Shown piece by piece: positions 8,113 through 20,040 of a stretch of 55,429 bases of DNA. A program made the translations under genes and the position numbers. The DNA comes from Terriglobia bacterium (lineage in GTDB: Bacteria; Acidobacteriota; Terriglobia; Terriglobales; Acidobacteriaceae). The stretch is taken from NCBI GenBank assembly GCA_020073215.1, contig JAIQFO010000032.1:1-55429 (forward strand), read 5' to 3'. Below the pieces are notes generated by a model. That model was not told the origin of the DNA. It did not search any database and saw nothing but the letters and a program-made list of their open reading frames with translations. The stretch's first letter is position 1. Each line of letters starts with the position of its first letter.

Positions 8113-9153
8113 TCATGCGCAGTTAAAGATCCTTGCCAGCTTATTAGCGTGTTCGCCTTCGCGGTCGAAGGCGCGGCGGACTGCGGCGAAGGACTCGGAG
8201 AGAGGAAAAATGTCGCGCGTGACCAGCAGGTCGGCATCCTCGGCGCCGACCGGATGCCAGTACACACCCTCAGCGGTAATCGTGACTTCCGGCACTAAAT
8301 CGGCTCGACTCACGGCGACACCTTCGCTGGCAGAGCCCCGCAACGCAATCCGGCGGATTACCCGGTCTTCTGCCGCAATCTTCTCCTCGTCGAGGAATTG
8401 ACGGAAAGCCTCAGTCTCGGCATCGGTCGAAACCGTAGCCGCCAGTCGCACTCGAAAGCCATGCCCACGAGCGCGCTGAATCCCTTCGCGCGTGCGCGCC
8501 CATGTGCCGGGTCCGCGATGGAAATCGTGCAGTTCTGGCGTAGCGCTGTCCAAGCTGATTTGCAGGACAATTCGATCGCGGGGCAACGCTCGCAAGCTCT
8601 CTATGCGTCGTCCGGCAAAGAGCATTCCGTTGGTCAGCACCGTGGTCGGGGCGGCTGCAGCGCAAGAAAGCAGAATGTCGCCAATGTCTTCCAGCAGAAA
8701 CGGTTCGCCTCCGGTCACGAAGATTTCTTTGACGCCAAGGTCCGCCGCTTCCCGAGCGATCCGCCGAATGAGTACGAGCCCCAGTTCCCGCCGCGGCGCG
8801 GTGGGCGAGGAACGCACGCAGCAGTAGTCGCAACGCAGGTTACAGTCGAAATTCGTGTACAGCCAAAGCCGAGAGCCCACCGGCCGATTCTCTTCTCCCG
8901 GCACCCCGGCAGGCACCGGAACAGCCCCGCACCGGAAAACCCACCGCGAGCGGCCTCTTTCGACCGTAGCCTCGAGCAGTGGATTACCGGTGAACCGGCA
9001 CCACGTTTTCAACTCAGGGCCAACGCTCTCTTGGTCACCCACCACCGCGACCAAATCGCCTGGCTGGCTGCGGCGCAGGACAGCGACCAACTCCGGCAAC
9101 AGACCCGACGCAAAGGTCTTTCGCCCAATATCCAGATCGATGTCGGCCCTCAT
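8113..9153 (-). CDS. Radical SAM protein with N-terminal TusA-like domain
   Basis: Of 346 residues, about 1-75 resemble the small TusA/SirA fold (DLDIGRKTFASGLLPELVAV, then TGNPLLEATVERG) but lack its CPxP cysteine. Residues 95 onward are a radical SAM domain: the [4Fe-4S]-SAM cysteines are C104, C108 and C111 (CNLRCDYC), followed by VTGGEP near 148 and the strand ISLDSATPE. There is no C-terminal SPASM cysteine cluster. Fusion of a TusA-like module to a radical SAM enzyme suggests modification of a protein- or carrier-bound sulfur substrate, but the function is not established here. It stands alone on its strand. Confidence 0.75.
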   Translation of the reverse strand: MRADIDLDIGRKTFASGLLPELVAVLRRSQPGDLVAVVGDQESVGPELKTWCRFTGNPLLEATVERGRSRWVFRCGAVPVPAGVPGEENRPVGSRLWLYTNFDCNLRCDYCCVRSSPTAPRRELGLVLIRRIAREAADLGVKEIFVTGGEPFLLEDIGDILLSCAAAAPTTVLTNGMLFAGRRIESLRALPRDRIVLQISLDSATPELHDFHRGPGTWARTREGIQRARGHGFRVRLAATVSTDAETEAFRQFLDEEKIAAEDRVIRRIALRGSASEGVAVSRADLVPEVTITAEGVYWHPVGAEDADLLVTRDIFPLSESFAAVRRAFDREGEHANKLARIFNCA

Positions 9154-9254
9154 CGGAATGCGTGCATTTTACAGCTCCGAGAGCGCTCGGAGATAGCGTC
9201 TCCCTGCGCCGGGCCCAGATCTTGACACGCCCTGGTTCAACACTGGTCACCAAT

Positions 9255-9896
9255 CTATGCTGCCGCAGTTTCGCGAGAAGAGATCAGGTCGACGACTTTA
9301 TTTGTGGTCACAATGCCACTGGCATAGTTTGGGAGATTGACGCCGAGAGCGGCGTGCATCTCCTCATCCGAGTAATCTGCGGTCGCGTCTTTTATCATCG
9401 TGACCTCGTAGCCAAGTTCAGCGGCATAGCGAACCGTTGCTTCCACGCACGTGTGTGCGATAAGCCCGATCACGATGAGCTTGTGGATGCCATGCTTCTT
9501 GAGCAGCAAATCCAGGTCTGTGTTGGCAAAGCCACTGGAACACCAATGCTCCTGGGCCACGACGTCACCTGGTTGCGGCTCGAATTCGCTACGGATCTCG
9601 CCACCCCACGTGCCATGTTCGAAGGCCTTGTGCGACCAAGCTGCCTTCTGGATAGGCGCAATGTACTTCCAAGTCTCGTAGTCGCCACGGCGGTAACGAT
9701 GGTGCAGCGCATAGAAAACGTGAAGCTCCGCCTTCCGCGCAGCCTTCAGGACTTGCAACATATTAGGGATACAACCATTAGGTTCTGCGACATTCTTGAT
9801 GCGACTCCATATTTTGCCACCTTCGGAAATGAAATCGTTGTACGGATCGATGACCAGAAGTGCGGTGATCTCTCTGTCGAACTTCAGATTCGCCAT
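9255..9896 (-). CDS. Isochorismatase-family cysteine hydrolase
   Basis: The 213-residue protein fits the isochorismatase-like hydrolases (about 180-220 residues). LLVIDPYNDF near residue 14 carries the catalytic Asp, and IGLIAHTCVEATVRYA carries the nucleophilic Cys, followed by the conserved ATADYSDEEMHAA segment. Members hydrolyse amides or vinyl ethers such as nicotinamide, carbamoylsarcosine or isochorismate; the substrate here is unknown. The start at 9896 was chosen because AGGAGGAAAG lies just upstream; a longer frame to 10067 lacks this. No operon partner is evident. Confidence 0.8.
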   Translation of the reverse strand: MANLKFDREITALLVIDPYNDFISEGGKIWSRIKNVAEPNGCIPNMLQVLKAARKAELHVFYALHHRYRRGDYETWKYIAPIQKAAWSHKAFEHGTWGGEIRSEFEPQPGDVVAQEHWCSSGFANTDLDLLLKKHGIHKLIVIGLIAHTCVEATVRYAAELGYEVTMIKDATADYSDEEMHAALGVNLPNYASGIVTTNKVVDLISSRETAAA

Positions 9897-10096
9897 GTTC
9901 TTTCCTCCTAAGCGTTCACCTGAATCAAAGTCAGACTTCATGTTGCCGTGTGTTGCTGTCGAGTACGGACACGCCACGCTCCGCATGGCCGCCACCGCCA
10001 CTCTGCCAAGCTGCCGTTCGTGCACTACGGTCGTGATCACCAGGTAGTCTGCTTCGTGACGAGCCACAGAACGTATTGGAATAAGCCCGCCTTCGT

Positions 10097-10831
10097 CTAC
10101 TGCGCTTTCATCCAGGTATCCGAGCCTGTGAGCTTAACGGACACGTCAGACAAGAAGAGGTGCAGGGGCTTGCCGTCGGCTGTGCCGCGGTGTTCCGTCG
10201 AGATCAGCAGCGGCCCTGCCTTTTTGTAGCCTGTCCACGTTGCAATGACGAGGCTCGGCTTCGTGGGCCCGCCGCGACGGTAGACAAATTGCTCGACCCG
10301 TTTGTCCTTGCCGACGTAGAGTTCCCAGGTGTCACCAGGCGTGTAACCGCCGACCTCTGCGGGATACTTCACTGCGACCAGCTCGGCCGAGCCGGTGCCC
10401 GCCGGCAGTTTTTTCATACCTTGGTCAGTCACGGTGGCGCTGGTGTCCCAGTAAGCATGGAAGGGGAACACCAGCCAATAGTTATCGTTGATGAAACCCG
10501 GATCGACTTCATTTTTCACGGCTTCGGTTTGGCTGCTGAGCTCGGAGCGCATGTAGGTAACCTTGACCGGCTTACCGTCTTTATCCTTCCCCTCGTAGGA
10601 AACCTTGCTCGTCTTGGGCTCCCATTCCCACGAACGGGAGAGATTCACTCCGGGGAATTGTAAGTTGAAGGTGTAGCGGATCGCTTCAATTTGCCCATAC
10701 GAATCAAGGCCATAGGTTTTGGCGATCTGTTCGAGAATTGGCGGGCGCTGTTGCGCCCAAGAATTTGCAGCAAGGATCAGCACCGCGAAGGCCAGAACAG
10801 GAATCATGGTTACACGGTTTGCATTTGTCAT
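10097..10831 (-). CDS. Secreted protein of unknown function
   Basis: The 244-residue product starts with a signal peptide (MTNANRVTMIPVLAFAVLIL... ending at SWAQ, cleavage near residue 26). The mature part has beta-rich character (IEAIRYTFNLQFPGVNLSRS, EWEPKTSKVSYEG, DTWELYVGKDKRVEQFVYRR) similar to outer-membrane lipoprotein-sorting-type periplasmic proteins. GAGGAGCG lies before the ATG. No catalytic motif is visible. Its neighbours do not suggest a pathway. Confidence 0.7.
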   Translation of the reverse strand: MTNANRVTMIPVLAFAVLILAANSWAQQRPPILEQIAKTYGLDSYGQIEAIRYTFNLQFPGVNLSRSWEWEPKTSKVSYEGKDKDGKPVKVTYMRSELSSQTEAVKNEVDPGFINDNYWLVFPFHAYWDTSATVTDQGMKKLPAGTGSAELVAVKYPAEVGGYTPGDTWELYVGKDKRVEQFVYRRGGPTKPSLVIATWTGYKKAGPLLISTEHRGTADGKPLHLFLSDVSVKLTGSDTWMKAQ

Positions 10832-10933
10832 AGAGTTCGCTCCTCGGTGAATTGAACAGATGGTGTGTTGGATGAGACCCCCGGATTTCCGGATACAGAA
10901 GTTGTGTGTTGGCCCGAAATAGGCCTTGGCTGA

Positions 10934-11214
10934 ACTAGAACTGGTCTCATAAATGGTCTTGGGTAGGCCACGGCTTCACAGCTTGCGGAAAAACTCAGGT
11001 TCTGATCTTGTTTTGAAGGGGCGCGGCTTCAGCCGCGCCGTAAGTATCACAAAATCAATGCCGGCTTTAGCCGCTGAGGAACGCTACGGCCCGCAACGCG
11101 ACTTTTTCCGCAGCCTGTTCAGTCGTGCCGCCAAGCGCAATAAACAATGCGGGCTTTAGCCCCTGAGGGCGGGACCTCATGCCCAAGGAACTGTTTATAA
11201 AGACCAGTTCTAGT
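10934..11214. mobile_element. 281-bp MITE-like element with 14-bp terminal inverted repeats
   Basis: The ends 10934-10947 (ACTAGAACTGGTCT) and 11201-11214 are exact inverted repeats, and similarity extends inward by about eight bases on each side (CATAAA against TTTATA). Inside are a perfect 9-bp hairpin GGCGCGGCT/AGCCGCGCC (11020-11039) and the palindrome GGGCTTTAGCCC (11151-11162), patterns often met in acidobacterial intergenic repeats. No transposase is encoded. The stop codon TAG of the glycosyltransferase at 11210 lies within the right end, so the insertion sets that gene's C-terminus. Confidence 0.6.
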
Positions 11215-12505
11215 CCACTTGAGTATCGGGTGTCGCTGTCCGCTTGAGCCGGCGCAGTGCAATCATGGCACCGGCCGTTGCTACGCATCCGTATTCCAGC
11301 AACATTGCCCAGCCAGGGACCAACCACGGACGACCAAGCGTGCGCAGATACCAAACGTAGTACGTTGGGATGATGCTGACTGTCCAGACGACGATCGGCA
11401 CCGTCGACGCCGGCATCAGGAACGGCAGCAGCCAGAGGAGGTACCAGGGATAAACGACCGGGGCGCATAGAAGCGATGCGGCCATGGGCCATGCAAATAG
11501 GTTCGGAGACCACGCCGGGGCCTTGCTCCTCAGCCAGACTGCGGTGAGAAAGCCGACGAGCACCGCCAATCCCGCTACCAACTGCGGAGGCGCCACCTGA
11601 TCGAGTGCCGCAAACACAGGACCATTAAAGCGGAAACTGTGCACATAGGTACCAAGCGAGCCGATCGGAATGTGGCCGTGATTCAGAAATGGCACGTACA
11701 GGAGTCCGACCACGGCTGCCGCCAGCGCCGCGTCGCGAATGCGAACCCGCTTCCAGTAGAGGGGCAAGAGTACGACCGGCAGGAATTTCACCGCTACAGC
11801 CAGCCCAAGTGCGACGGCCGCCATCGCCCGCCATCGGCGCACTAGCGCAGCGGCGGACACCACCAACAATAGCGCGCCAACAATGTCAATGTGACCGCTT
11901 CCCGCCACCTCAATGGCCAACAATGGGTTCCAGGCGAAGGCCAGAACCAGATGCGGTCTTTGTTCCTGCCGGGTGCAACGCAAGAGATCGAGCAACACGA
12001 AAACAATTGCGAACTCGCAAACCACAAATGCCACTTTCAGTGCAAAAGTAGATTCGTGAATGGCGGTTACGGCGCGGAAGAACAGCTGCGCCCCCGCTGG
12101 ATATGGGCTCGGTAGATCCGAGTGGTTCAAGTTGCGGGTTTCCGGAGTGTGCAGCCCGTTCACGGCTGGATCGCTGGGAACAACAATATAGGGGTTGTAG
12201 CCGAGTCTCTGCAGGCGGCCATCCCAAACGTATCGATGAATATCATCATCGGCACCCGGAGGCACCCGAAGAAATTCGATGTGCCACACAGCAGCCAGGA
12301 CCAGCCCGAGGACGACAACGCGCCGCGGAAATCCTGGCGTGGCGAAGAATTCACGGATCGCCAAGAGGTAAGCGATTCCGGCAAGCGTCAGGGAGGACAT
12401 GAAGTACGGTCCACCCCTATCGCCGAAGTTACGGGAGCAGATGGTTAGCGCCACCCACAACATGGCACCGAGTACGTACACTCTCCACTCGGGGGTGACC
12501 TTCAC
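11210..12505 (-). CDS. Integral membrane glycosyltransferase (GT87-like)
   Basis: The 431-residue protein has roughly ten to twelve hydrophobic segments and an early loop with DDDIHRYVWDGRLQRLGYNPY, the arrangement of GT-C fold mannosyltransferases (GT87/DUF2029) that use polyprenyl-phosphate sugars. The GTG start at 12505 overlaps the stop of the upstream gene (GTGA at 12502-12505), showing coupling; an upstream start would overlap that gene by 85 bases. It is the last gene of a four-gene operon with DoxX, GT2 and the nucleotidyl/glycosyltransferase-like gene. The cluster probably builds a lipid-linked or envelope glycan. The C-terminus runs into a MITE end. Confidence 0.75.
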   Translation of the reverse strand: MKVTPEWRVYVLGAMLWVALTICSRNFGDRGGPYFMSSLTLAGIAYLLAIREFFATPGFPRRVVVLGLVLAAVWHIEFLRVPPGADDDIHRYVWDGRLQRLGYNPYIVVPSDPAVNGLHTPETRNLNHSDLPSPYPAGAQLFFRAVTAIHESTFALKVAFVVCEFAIVFVLLDLLRCTRQEQRPHLVLAFAWNPLLAIEVAGSGHIDIVGALLLVVSAAALVRRWRAMAAVALGLAVAVKFLPVVLLPLYWKRVRIRDAALAAAVVGLLYVPFLNHGHIPIGSLGTYVHSFRFNGPVFAALDQVAPPQLVAGLAVLVGFLTAVWLRSKAPAWSPNLFAWPMAASLLCAPVVYPWYLLWLLPFLMPASTVPIVVWTVSIIPTYYVWYLRTLGRPWLVPGWAMLLEYGCVATAGAMIALRRLKRTATPDTQVD

Positions 12506-13269
12506 AGTTCTCCCGTGCCCGTCCGATATCCCATCCGAGTGCTTGTCCGAGCGCCTGTCCGAGATTGCTCCGCCGCAAGCTCCCACTCTTTAAGCCACGC
12601 CGCCGTACGTGGCGCCCTTGCTGGAGCCAGACGCAACTCCGCCGCCAACCGAGTCAGGTCGTCAGCGATATCAATATCGTAAAAACGATCTGCGAAACCT
12701 ACGGAAAGATCAAGAGTTCGTGCGCGCGATAGGAGCCTCTCCAGCGCGCTGCTGGTGCCCATTCCGTCGCCAGCGAAAAGCGTGGGATGAGAAGTCTTTG
12801 CCCCTACGAGATAGTAGCCTCCGTCGTGCGTTGGTCCCACGACCAAGTCATGTGCGGCCAACGTTTCGAACCCATCTTCGAGAATAGAACGTGGCAGATG
12901 TGGGCTGTCACTGTTGAAGGCAATGGTGCGTCGTTGATGACCTTCTGCAAAGTGCGCAAACACCGAAGTGAGGCCGGCGGCAAGACCTTCACCTTCCTGG
13001 GCAACTACGCTCACCTCACTGCCTGCCAACTGCGCCAGTTCGTTTACGTCGGTCTCCGGGCACATGATGGCAACTTCCACATCGTTCAATGACCTCGCCA
13101 GCGCCAGCGTGTCGTCGAGAAGACAGCAATAGAAAGCAGTGACACCTGCGGGAGAAAGGCTGGACACCAGGCGGGTTTTCACCGCGCCCGGCCTTGGTGC
13201 TTTCGCCATGATTACCAGCACACGATCGCTATCTGACGAACGCACTACCGTCTCACTCGCGGATTTCAT
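12502..13269 (-). CDS. TIGR04282-like glycosyltransferase (DUF2064, GT-A fold)
   Basis: The 255-residue protein begins RVLVIMAKAPRPGAVKTRL, the signature of the DUF2064/TIGR04282 family, followed by AFNSDSPHLPRSIL and VGPTHDGGYYLVG, the GT-A nucleotide-binding and acidic motifs. The family is annotated as an arsenosugar-biosynthesis-associated glycosyltransferase, but most members sit in general glycan operons, as here. The start at 13269 is chosen because the upstream GT2 gene ends at 13290; a longer start at 13362 would overlap it. No strong Shine-Dalgarno sequence is visible, consistent with translational coupling. Confidence 0.75.
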   Translation of the reverse strand: MKSASETVVRSSDSDRVLVIMAKAPRPGAVKTRLVSSLSPAGVTAFYCCLLDDTLALARSLNDVEVAIMCPETDVNELAQLAGSEVSVVAQEGEGLAAGLTSVFAHFAEGHQRRTIAFNSDSPHLPRSILEDGFETLAAHDLVVGPTHDGGYYLVGAKTSHPTLFAGDGMGTSSALERLLSRARTLDLSVGFADRFYDIDIADDLTRLAAELRLAPARAPRTAAWLKEWELAAEQSRTGARTSTRMGYRTGTGEL

Positions 13270-13289
13270 AAAGTAATTTTGACCCGGAC

Positions 13290-14024
13290 CTACGCCGGCC
13301 GTGATGCCCCGGCTCTTCGATGCCGGAAATAATAGCGCACTATCAAGCTGAGAATGAACCAAGCCGCGCCGACTGTGCCTTTCAGCGTACCGCTGATCTT
13401 CGATTTTCCGATACGCGGGTAATAGCTAACCGGGACTTCAACCACGCGGAATCCGGCCAGGGCGCCTTTGAGGATCATCTCAACCGCCCAGCCATAGGTG
13501 GTCTCTTCCAGGGCGAGCGCGCGTAGTACATCGGCGCGGCCAGCGCGAAACGGGCCGAGGTCGCTGATGTTCACACCATACAGAAGCCTGATCAGGCTGG
13601 CGGCAAGCCGATTCCCAAACACCTGATGCCAAGGCAACGCCCCAGCATAACGGCGACCCTGCAGGCGGGAACCGAGTGTGATGTCCGCACGCCCCTGCGC
13701 AGGTCCGTCAATGATTGGCGCTAACAGAATCGGCAGTTCAGAGGGCCGATCGCTGTAGTCGCCATCAAGGAACACAACCACGTCAGGGGAATTTGCCGCG
13801 GCCAGCCCCGTGAGGCACGCTCGCCCATAGCCGCGGCGGGGTTCCTGAACGACGCGGGCCCCCATTCTTGCGGCGATCTCGGGTGTCCCGTCATTCGAGT
13901 TGCTGTCGACAACGATGACTTCGGTCGTGAGATCGGACGGCAGATCGGCTAAAACGCGCGCAATCGCCTGCGCTTCATTATGGGTAGGGATGATGACGGA
14001 CACTCGCACGTGAGCGTGATTCAA
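13290..14024 (-). CDS. Family 2 glycosyltransferase, polyprenyl-phosphate type
   Basis: The 244-residue protein has the GT2 pattern: VSVIIPTHNEAQAIARVL, VIVVDSNSNDGTPE, VVFLDGDYSDRPSE (DxD-like metal site) and GYGRACLTGL. GPFRAGRADVLRAL and VEVPVSYYPRIGKSKISG match dolichyl- or polyprenyl-phosphate sugar synthases. It would transfer a sugar from a nucleotide donor to a lipid carrier, supplying the GT-C enzyme two genes downstream. The start appears to be TTG at 14024; an internal GTG six codons later is possible. One hydrophobic segment near the C-terminus (AAWFILSLIVRYYF) may anchor it. Confidence 0.75.
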   Translation of the reverse strand: MNHAHVRVSVIIPTHNEAQAIARVLADLPSDLTTEVIVVDSNSNDGTPEIAARMGARVVQEPRRGYGRACLTGLAAANSPDVVVFLDGDYSDRPSELPILLAPIIDGPAQGRADITLGSRLQGRRYAGALPWHQVFGNRLAASLIRLLYGVNISDLGPFRAGRADVLRALALEETTYGWAVEMILKGALAGFRVVEVPVSYYPRIGKSKISGTLKGTVGAAWFILSLIVRYYFRHRRAGASRPA

Positions 14025-14039
14025 GGGAGTCGGGCCAGA

Positions 14040-14549
14040 TTACCACCACGGAGAAGATGGCCACCGTTCGGACAGCCACGCGTCAATGCCCCATCTCCGG
14101 CCGGCGCGTCCGATAGAGAGCCCGAGCGATGCCAGCACCGGAACCAGCAGTTCCCAGATCCACGCGGTGCCCCACTCCGAGATCCAAAGGCTGCCGAGAT
14201 ATAGAAAAGCCACAAATGCGACCGGTCGAGTTAGCAAACCGATGATGAGCAGGATACCGAGAGAAATCTCGGTCACGGCCTGCATAGGGGCCGCCATCGC
14301 GGCATGGCTCGCCGCCAGACCCATGACCGCCTTCCAGGCGGTCGGCGAGTGACTCGCCTTGATGTAATAGTTGATCAGACTGGCGTAGCCTGCCGAAGTG
14401 TAGAGACCCTTCCCCAGATTTTCGAAAAAGACCCAGACCAACATGGCGCCGATCGTCAGGCGAACCAATGCCAGTCCGTTTGCGGCATCGAGCACGCTGG
14501 TCGTTCCGGTTGTCTGGTTTTGCGCTGGACTGGCGTTTGTCGTCATCAT
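14040..14549 (-). CDS. DoxX-like membrane protein
   Basis: The 169-residue protein has four hydrophobic segments (LALVRLTIGAMLVWVFF; a central pair around MQAVTEISLGILLIIGLL and PVAFVAFLYLGSLW; and LLVPVLASLGLSIG), as in the DoxX/DoxD family. AGAAGAGG precedes the ATG ATG at 14549. It is the first gene of the glycosyltransferase operon, 15 bases ahead of GT2. DoxX proteins are linked to respiratory or redox membrane complexes; its role here is unknown. Confidence 0.75.
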   Translation of the reverse strand: MMTTNASPAQNQTTGTTSVLDAANGLALVRLTIGAMLVWVFFENLGKGLYTSAGYASLINYYIKASHSPTAWKAVMGLAASHAAMAAPMQAVTEISLGILLIIGLLTRPVAFVAFLYLGSLWISEWGTAWIWELLVPVLASLGLSIGRAGRRWGIDAWLSERWPSSPWW

Positions 14550-14721
14550 AGACCTCTTCTCAAGAGATTCGAGCCGCGACTGAGTGAATGGCAATCTTAA
14601 ACCCTTGTTCTTTGTTCGTGCTGGGTGGAGCGCAGAGCGGCCGCGCCCTTTACGATTGTGACCCTTCTAAGGGTTTCACCCCCGGGGTACCCCCTAAGAC
14701 GGCACTTTGTTGGAATCATTC

Positions 14722-14870
14722 GTGGCTGTTGAAAAACTCCTACCCGCGAAATTCGCGAAAATAAAATCGCGTCAGGAGGCCCCACAATCGATCTTCTCCG
14801 ATCGAGTAGACATTTTCTATCCCCCCAATTTTGGCTGTCTGAGAGGAAAAGGGAGTTTTTCAACAGCCAC
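14722..14870. mobile_element. 149-bp MITE-like element with perfect 19-bp inverted ends
   Basis: The ends 14722-14740 (GTGGCTGTTGAAAAACTCC) and 14852-14870 are perfect inverted repeats of 19 bp. The interior has no ORF. The right end overlaps the last codons of the nucleotidyltransferase gene, whose stop lies at 14860-14862, so the insertion probably replaced the natural C-terminus. The ends resemble those of transposase-encoding insertion sequences, but no transposase is in the window. Confidence 0.65.
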
Positions 14871-15630
14871 ATTCGATGTCCAAACAACCTACAACAATAT
14901 TCAACGGGGCTGTCAACTTTGCCGCGAGGGTGGCATCAGCGTATCGAATTTCATCGAGCAATATATCCGTTGTCGCGCGAAACGCTCTTTTGAGTTCGGC
15001 CGGTTCCAGGGAATGGGGAAGGCAACCTGCAGCTTGGGCCTGCAGTTCTTCCGGAAGATCGTCGAGACCTCTCCCCTGGACAGCAGCGACTCCATGCCGC
15101 TTGCAGGCAAGCGCGAGCACGTTGTCGCGCATGCCGCTTAACATGTGTTCTGCCTGCAGGCGTCGGCCTCGCGCAATACTGGAACGGACGTGCAGCGCGT
15201 ACAACCAAGCCATTCCTATCACATCCATCGGGTCGGGCTGTGGAGCCGGAATGGCATCTCCGGCAACACCGAAGATGAGGCTGAACTTGGGGCCGATCGC
15301 TCGAAATTCAGTGGCCTGCCAGAATGAGAGGTCGACTTGAAGAGTGCTGTTTAGCAGGAATACGCGATAGAGAATCGTACCGCGCCTCACATCATAGTTC
15401 GTCACAGCCGCATGATCGCGGTACATACGCTGAGTCCAATCCACTAATACTTCATTGAAGTCGGCATCTGCCGCTAGACACAAAGCCAGGTCAATGTCAG
15501 ACCACTGGTCCTGCCGACCTAATGCGGCGGAGCCTAAGTGTGCCGCCCCGACGATACGTGCATCTCCCGCGGCCGCCGAAACCAATTCTTGGCGAATGTG
15601 TTCTCGTTCCTGCTCTGTAAACATTTGCAT
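14860..15630 (-). CDS. Nucleotidyltransferase (MNT/aminoglycoside-type), altered C-terminus
   Basis: The 256-residue product has the Pol-beta-type nucleotidyltransferase motif HLGSAALGRQDQWSDIDLAL near residues 30-50 (GS plus DxD), followed by a helical C-terminal half as in aminoglycoside adenylyltransferases. Neither the substrate nor resistance can be deduced. The start at 15630 is chosen because the frame further upstream (to 15885) reads as a methyltransferase remnant. The last five residues (IECGC) derive from the MITE that ends the gene. No partner HEPN protein is adjacent. Confidence 0.65.
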   Translation of the reverse strand: MQMFTEQEREHIRQELVSAAAGDARIVGAAHLGSAALGRQDQWSDIDLALCLAADADFNEVLVDWTQRMYRDHAAVTNYDVRRGTILYRVFLLNSTLQVDLSFWQATEFRAIGPKFSLIFGVAGDAIPAPQPDPMDVIGMAWLYALHVRSSIARGRRLQAEHMLSGMRDNVLALACKRHGVAAVQGRGLDDLPEELQAQAAGCLPHSLEPAELKRAFRATTDILLDEIRYADATLAAKLTAPLNIVVGCLDIECGC

Positions 15631-15935
15631 ACGCGCCTGGCGCAATTCGGCTCCGCCTTCAAACAAAAATAACTGCCGCAGCTCAACCTGCAATCCCTGC
15701 GAGATTTGGCCCGCCGAGGCCGCAATCGCGGATTGAGCTTCGCGAAGCGGAGCCAGAGGAAAAAACAGGTTATGCAGCCCAGCAGTCTTCGCGTTATCCG
15801 CAGCCACCGCGAGTTGCTCCTCGCTGCTGTCCACGCCCCACACTGACGCTCCGGCGCCGGCCTGCGCAGCAATCCACGTTGTCATAAGGCCCGTACCACA
15901 TCCTAATTTCTGCGATGCCTCAATGGCAGATGGTA
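15631..15935 (-). pseudogene. Methyltransferase motif-I remnant, in frame with the nucleotidyltransferase
   Basis: Upstream of the nucleotidyltransferase the same frame encodes LGCGTGLMTTWIAAQAG and VWGVDSSEEQLAVAADNA, which match motif I and the following acidic loop of class I SAM methyltransferases. The preceding residues are out of context (LPSAIEASQK, no start codon) and the rest of the methyltransferase domain is missing. It is a fragment of about 80 codons. A fusion protein starting at ATG 15885 would be possible but would hold an incomplete SAM site. Confidence 0.5.
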
Positions 15936-15954
15936 GAAGTACTACACGACATGC

Positions 15955-16845
15955 CTACCCGGTGCGCCGAGACACAAGGTCCCGACGTGAAGAACCGACA
16001 AAGTCTCGGACCAATCCTGCGATCTTATCTGCCGCGGTGTCCAATGCGAAATGACCCGCGTCGAGAACGTGAACTTGAGCGTTCGGCACATCCTGCCGGT
16101 ACCGCTCCGGTTCTCCAAGATCAAACGACAGATCGTACTTGCCCCAGATCACCAGCAGGCACGGCTGCTTCTCGCGCATCCATGCCTGCCACTTTGGGTA
16201 CGAGTCCACATTGGTTCGATAGTCGTAAAACAGGTCGCTTTGAATCTCGGCTTGGCCGGGCTGGTTGAGAAAATAAAATTCGTCGGTCCAGAGATCGGGG
16301 TCATAGCGTTCCACGTTCGGATCGTTTCCGACATGGCGCGTGCGCGTGGTCGCCAGCGACAGGAGATTTGTGCGCAGCGCGCTTTCGTTGGCAGCGCGAT
16401 CGGCCCAAAAGGCCCGCCGCGTCATCCAATTCGCCCCCAGTCCTTCGTTGTGTGCCACGGCATCCTGGACGATAAGAGCCTCGATCCGGTCCGGATGGGC
16501 TATGGCCATGCGAAAACCCACGGGGCCGCCGTAATCCTGCACGTAAAGCGTGTAGCGCGAGAGCCCAAGCGCTTCGGTGAAGTGGTTCATGATGTCGGCG
16601 TAGTGATCGAACGTATAGGCGAATTGCTTCGGGTCCGGCCAGTCGCTATTTCCGAAGCCCGGGTAATCGGGCGCGACCAGGTGATAGCGATCGGAAATTC
16701 GCGCGAAGAACGGTTCAAACATCCGCGAGGAGGATGGAAGTCCGTGCAGAAGGAGAAGCGTCGGCGCGTCTTTCGGGCCAGCCTCTCTGTAGAAGATGGA
16801 CAGCCCATCAATCTGTGCCGTGCGATAAAAGGTGGGATACTTCAT
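15955..16845 (-). CDS. Alpha/beta hydrolase, epoxide hydrolase / haloalkane dehalogenase type
   Basis: The 296-residue protein shows LLLLHGLPSSSRMF (oxyanion HG), YVQDYGGPVGFRMA near residue 105 with an Asp nucleophile in place of Ser, and DAGHFALDTAADK with the catalytic His near the C-terminus. An Asp nucleophile plus the lid segment separates epoxide hydrolases and haloalkane dehalogenases from esterases. Substrate is unknown. The start at 16845 follows AAAGGAACG; a longer frame to 16980 has no such site. It is divergent from the aldo/keto reductase, with about 210 bases between them for two promoters. Confidence 0.8.
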   Translation of the reverse strand: MKYPTFYRTAQIDGLSIFYREAGPKDAPTLLLLHGLPSSSRMFEPFFARISDRYHLVAPDYPGFGNSDWPDPKQFAYTFDHYADIMNHFTEALGLSRYTLYVQDYGGPVGFRMAIAHPDRIEALIVQDAVAHNEGLGANWMTRRAFWADRAANESALRTNLLSLATTRTRHVGNDPNVERYDPDLWTDEFYFLNQPGQAEIQSDLFYDYRTNVDSYPKWQAWMREKQPCLLVIWGKYDLSFDLGEPERYRQDVPNAQVHVLDAGHFALDTAADKIAGLVRDFVGSSRRDLVSRRTG

Positions 16846-16997
16846 TCGACGTTCCTTTCTGTCGGCTAGTGGAACAATTGAAATGATGCAATCGCCGTCA
16901 CCAGGACGCAGAAAAACCAGCGAGCACTCATTAATCAGCAGACTCGTTGAGGCGGGTGTCGAAAGACCGCTCCATGCCATTCGGCCGGTAGGGTTGA

Positions 16998-20010
<3,013 letters not shown>

Positions 20011-20040
20011 TTGTGATCGTACCCGCCCGGATCTCCCTTT

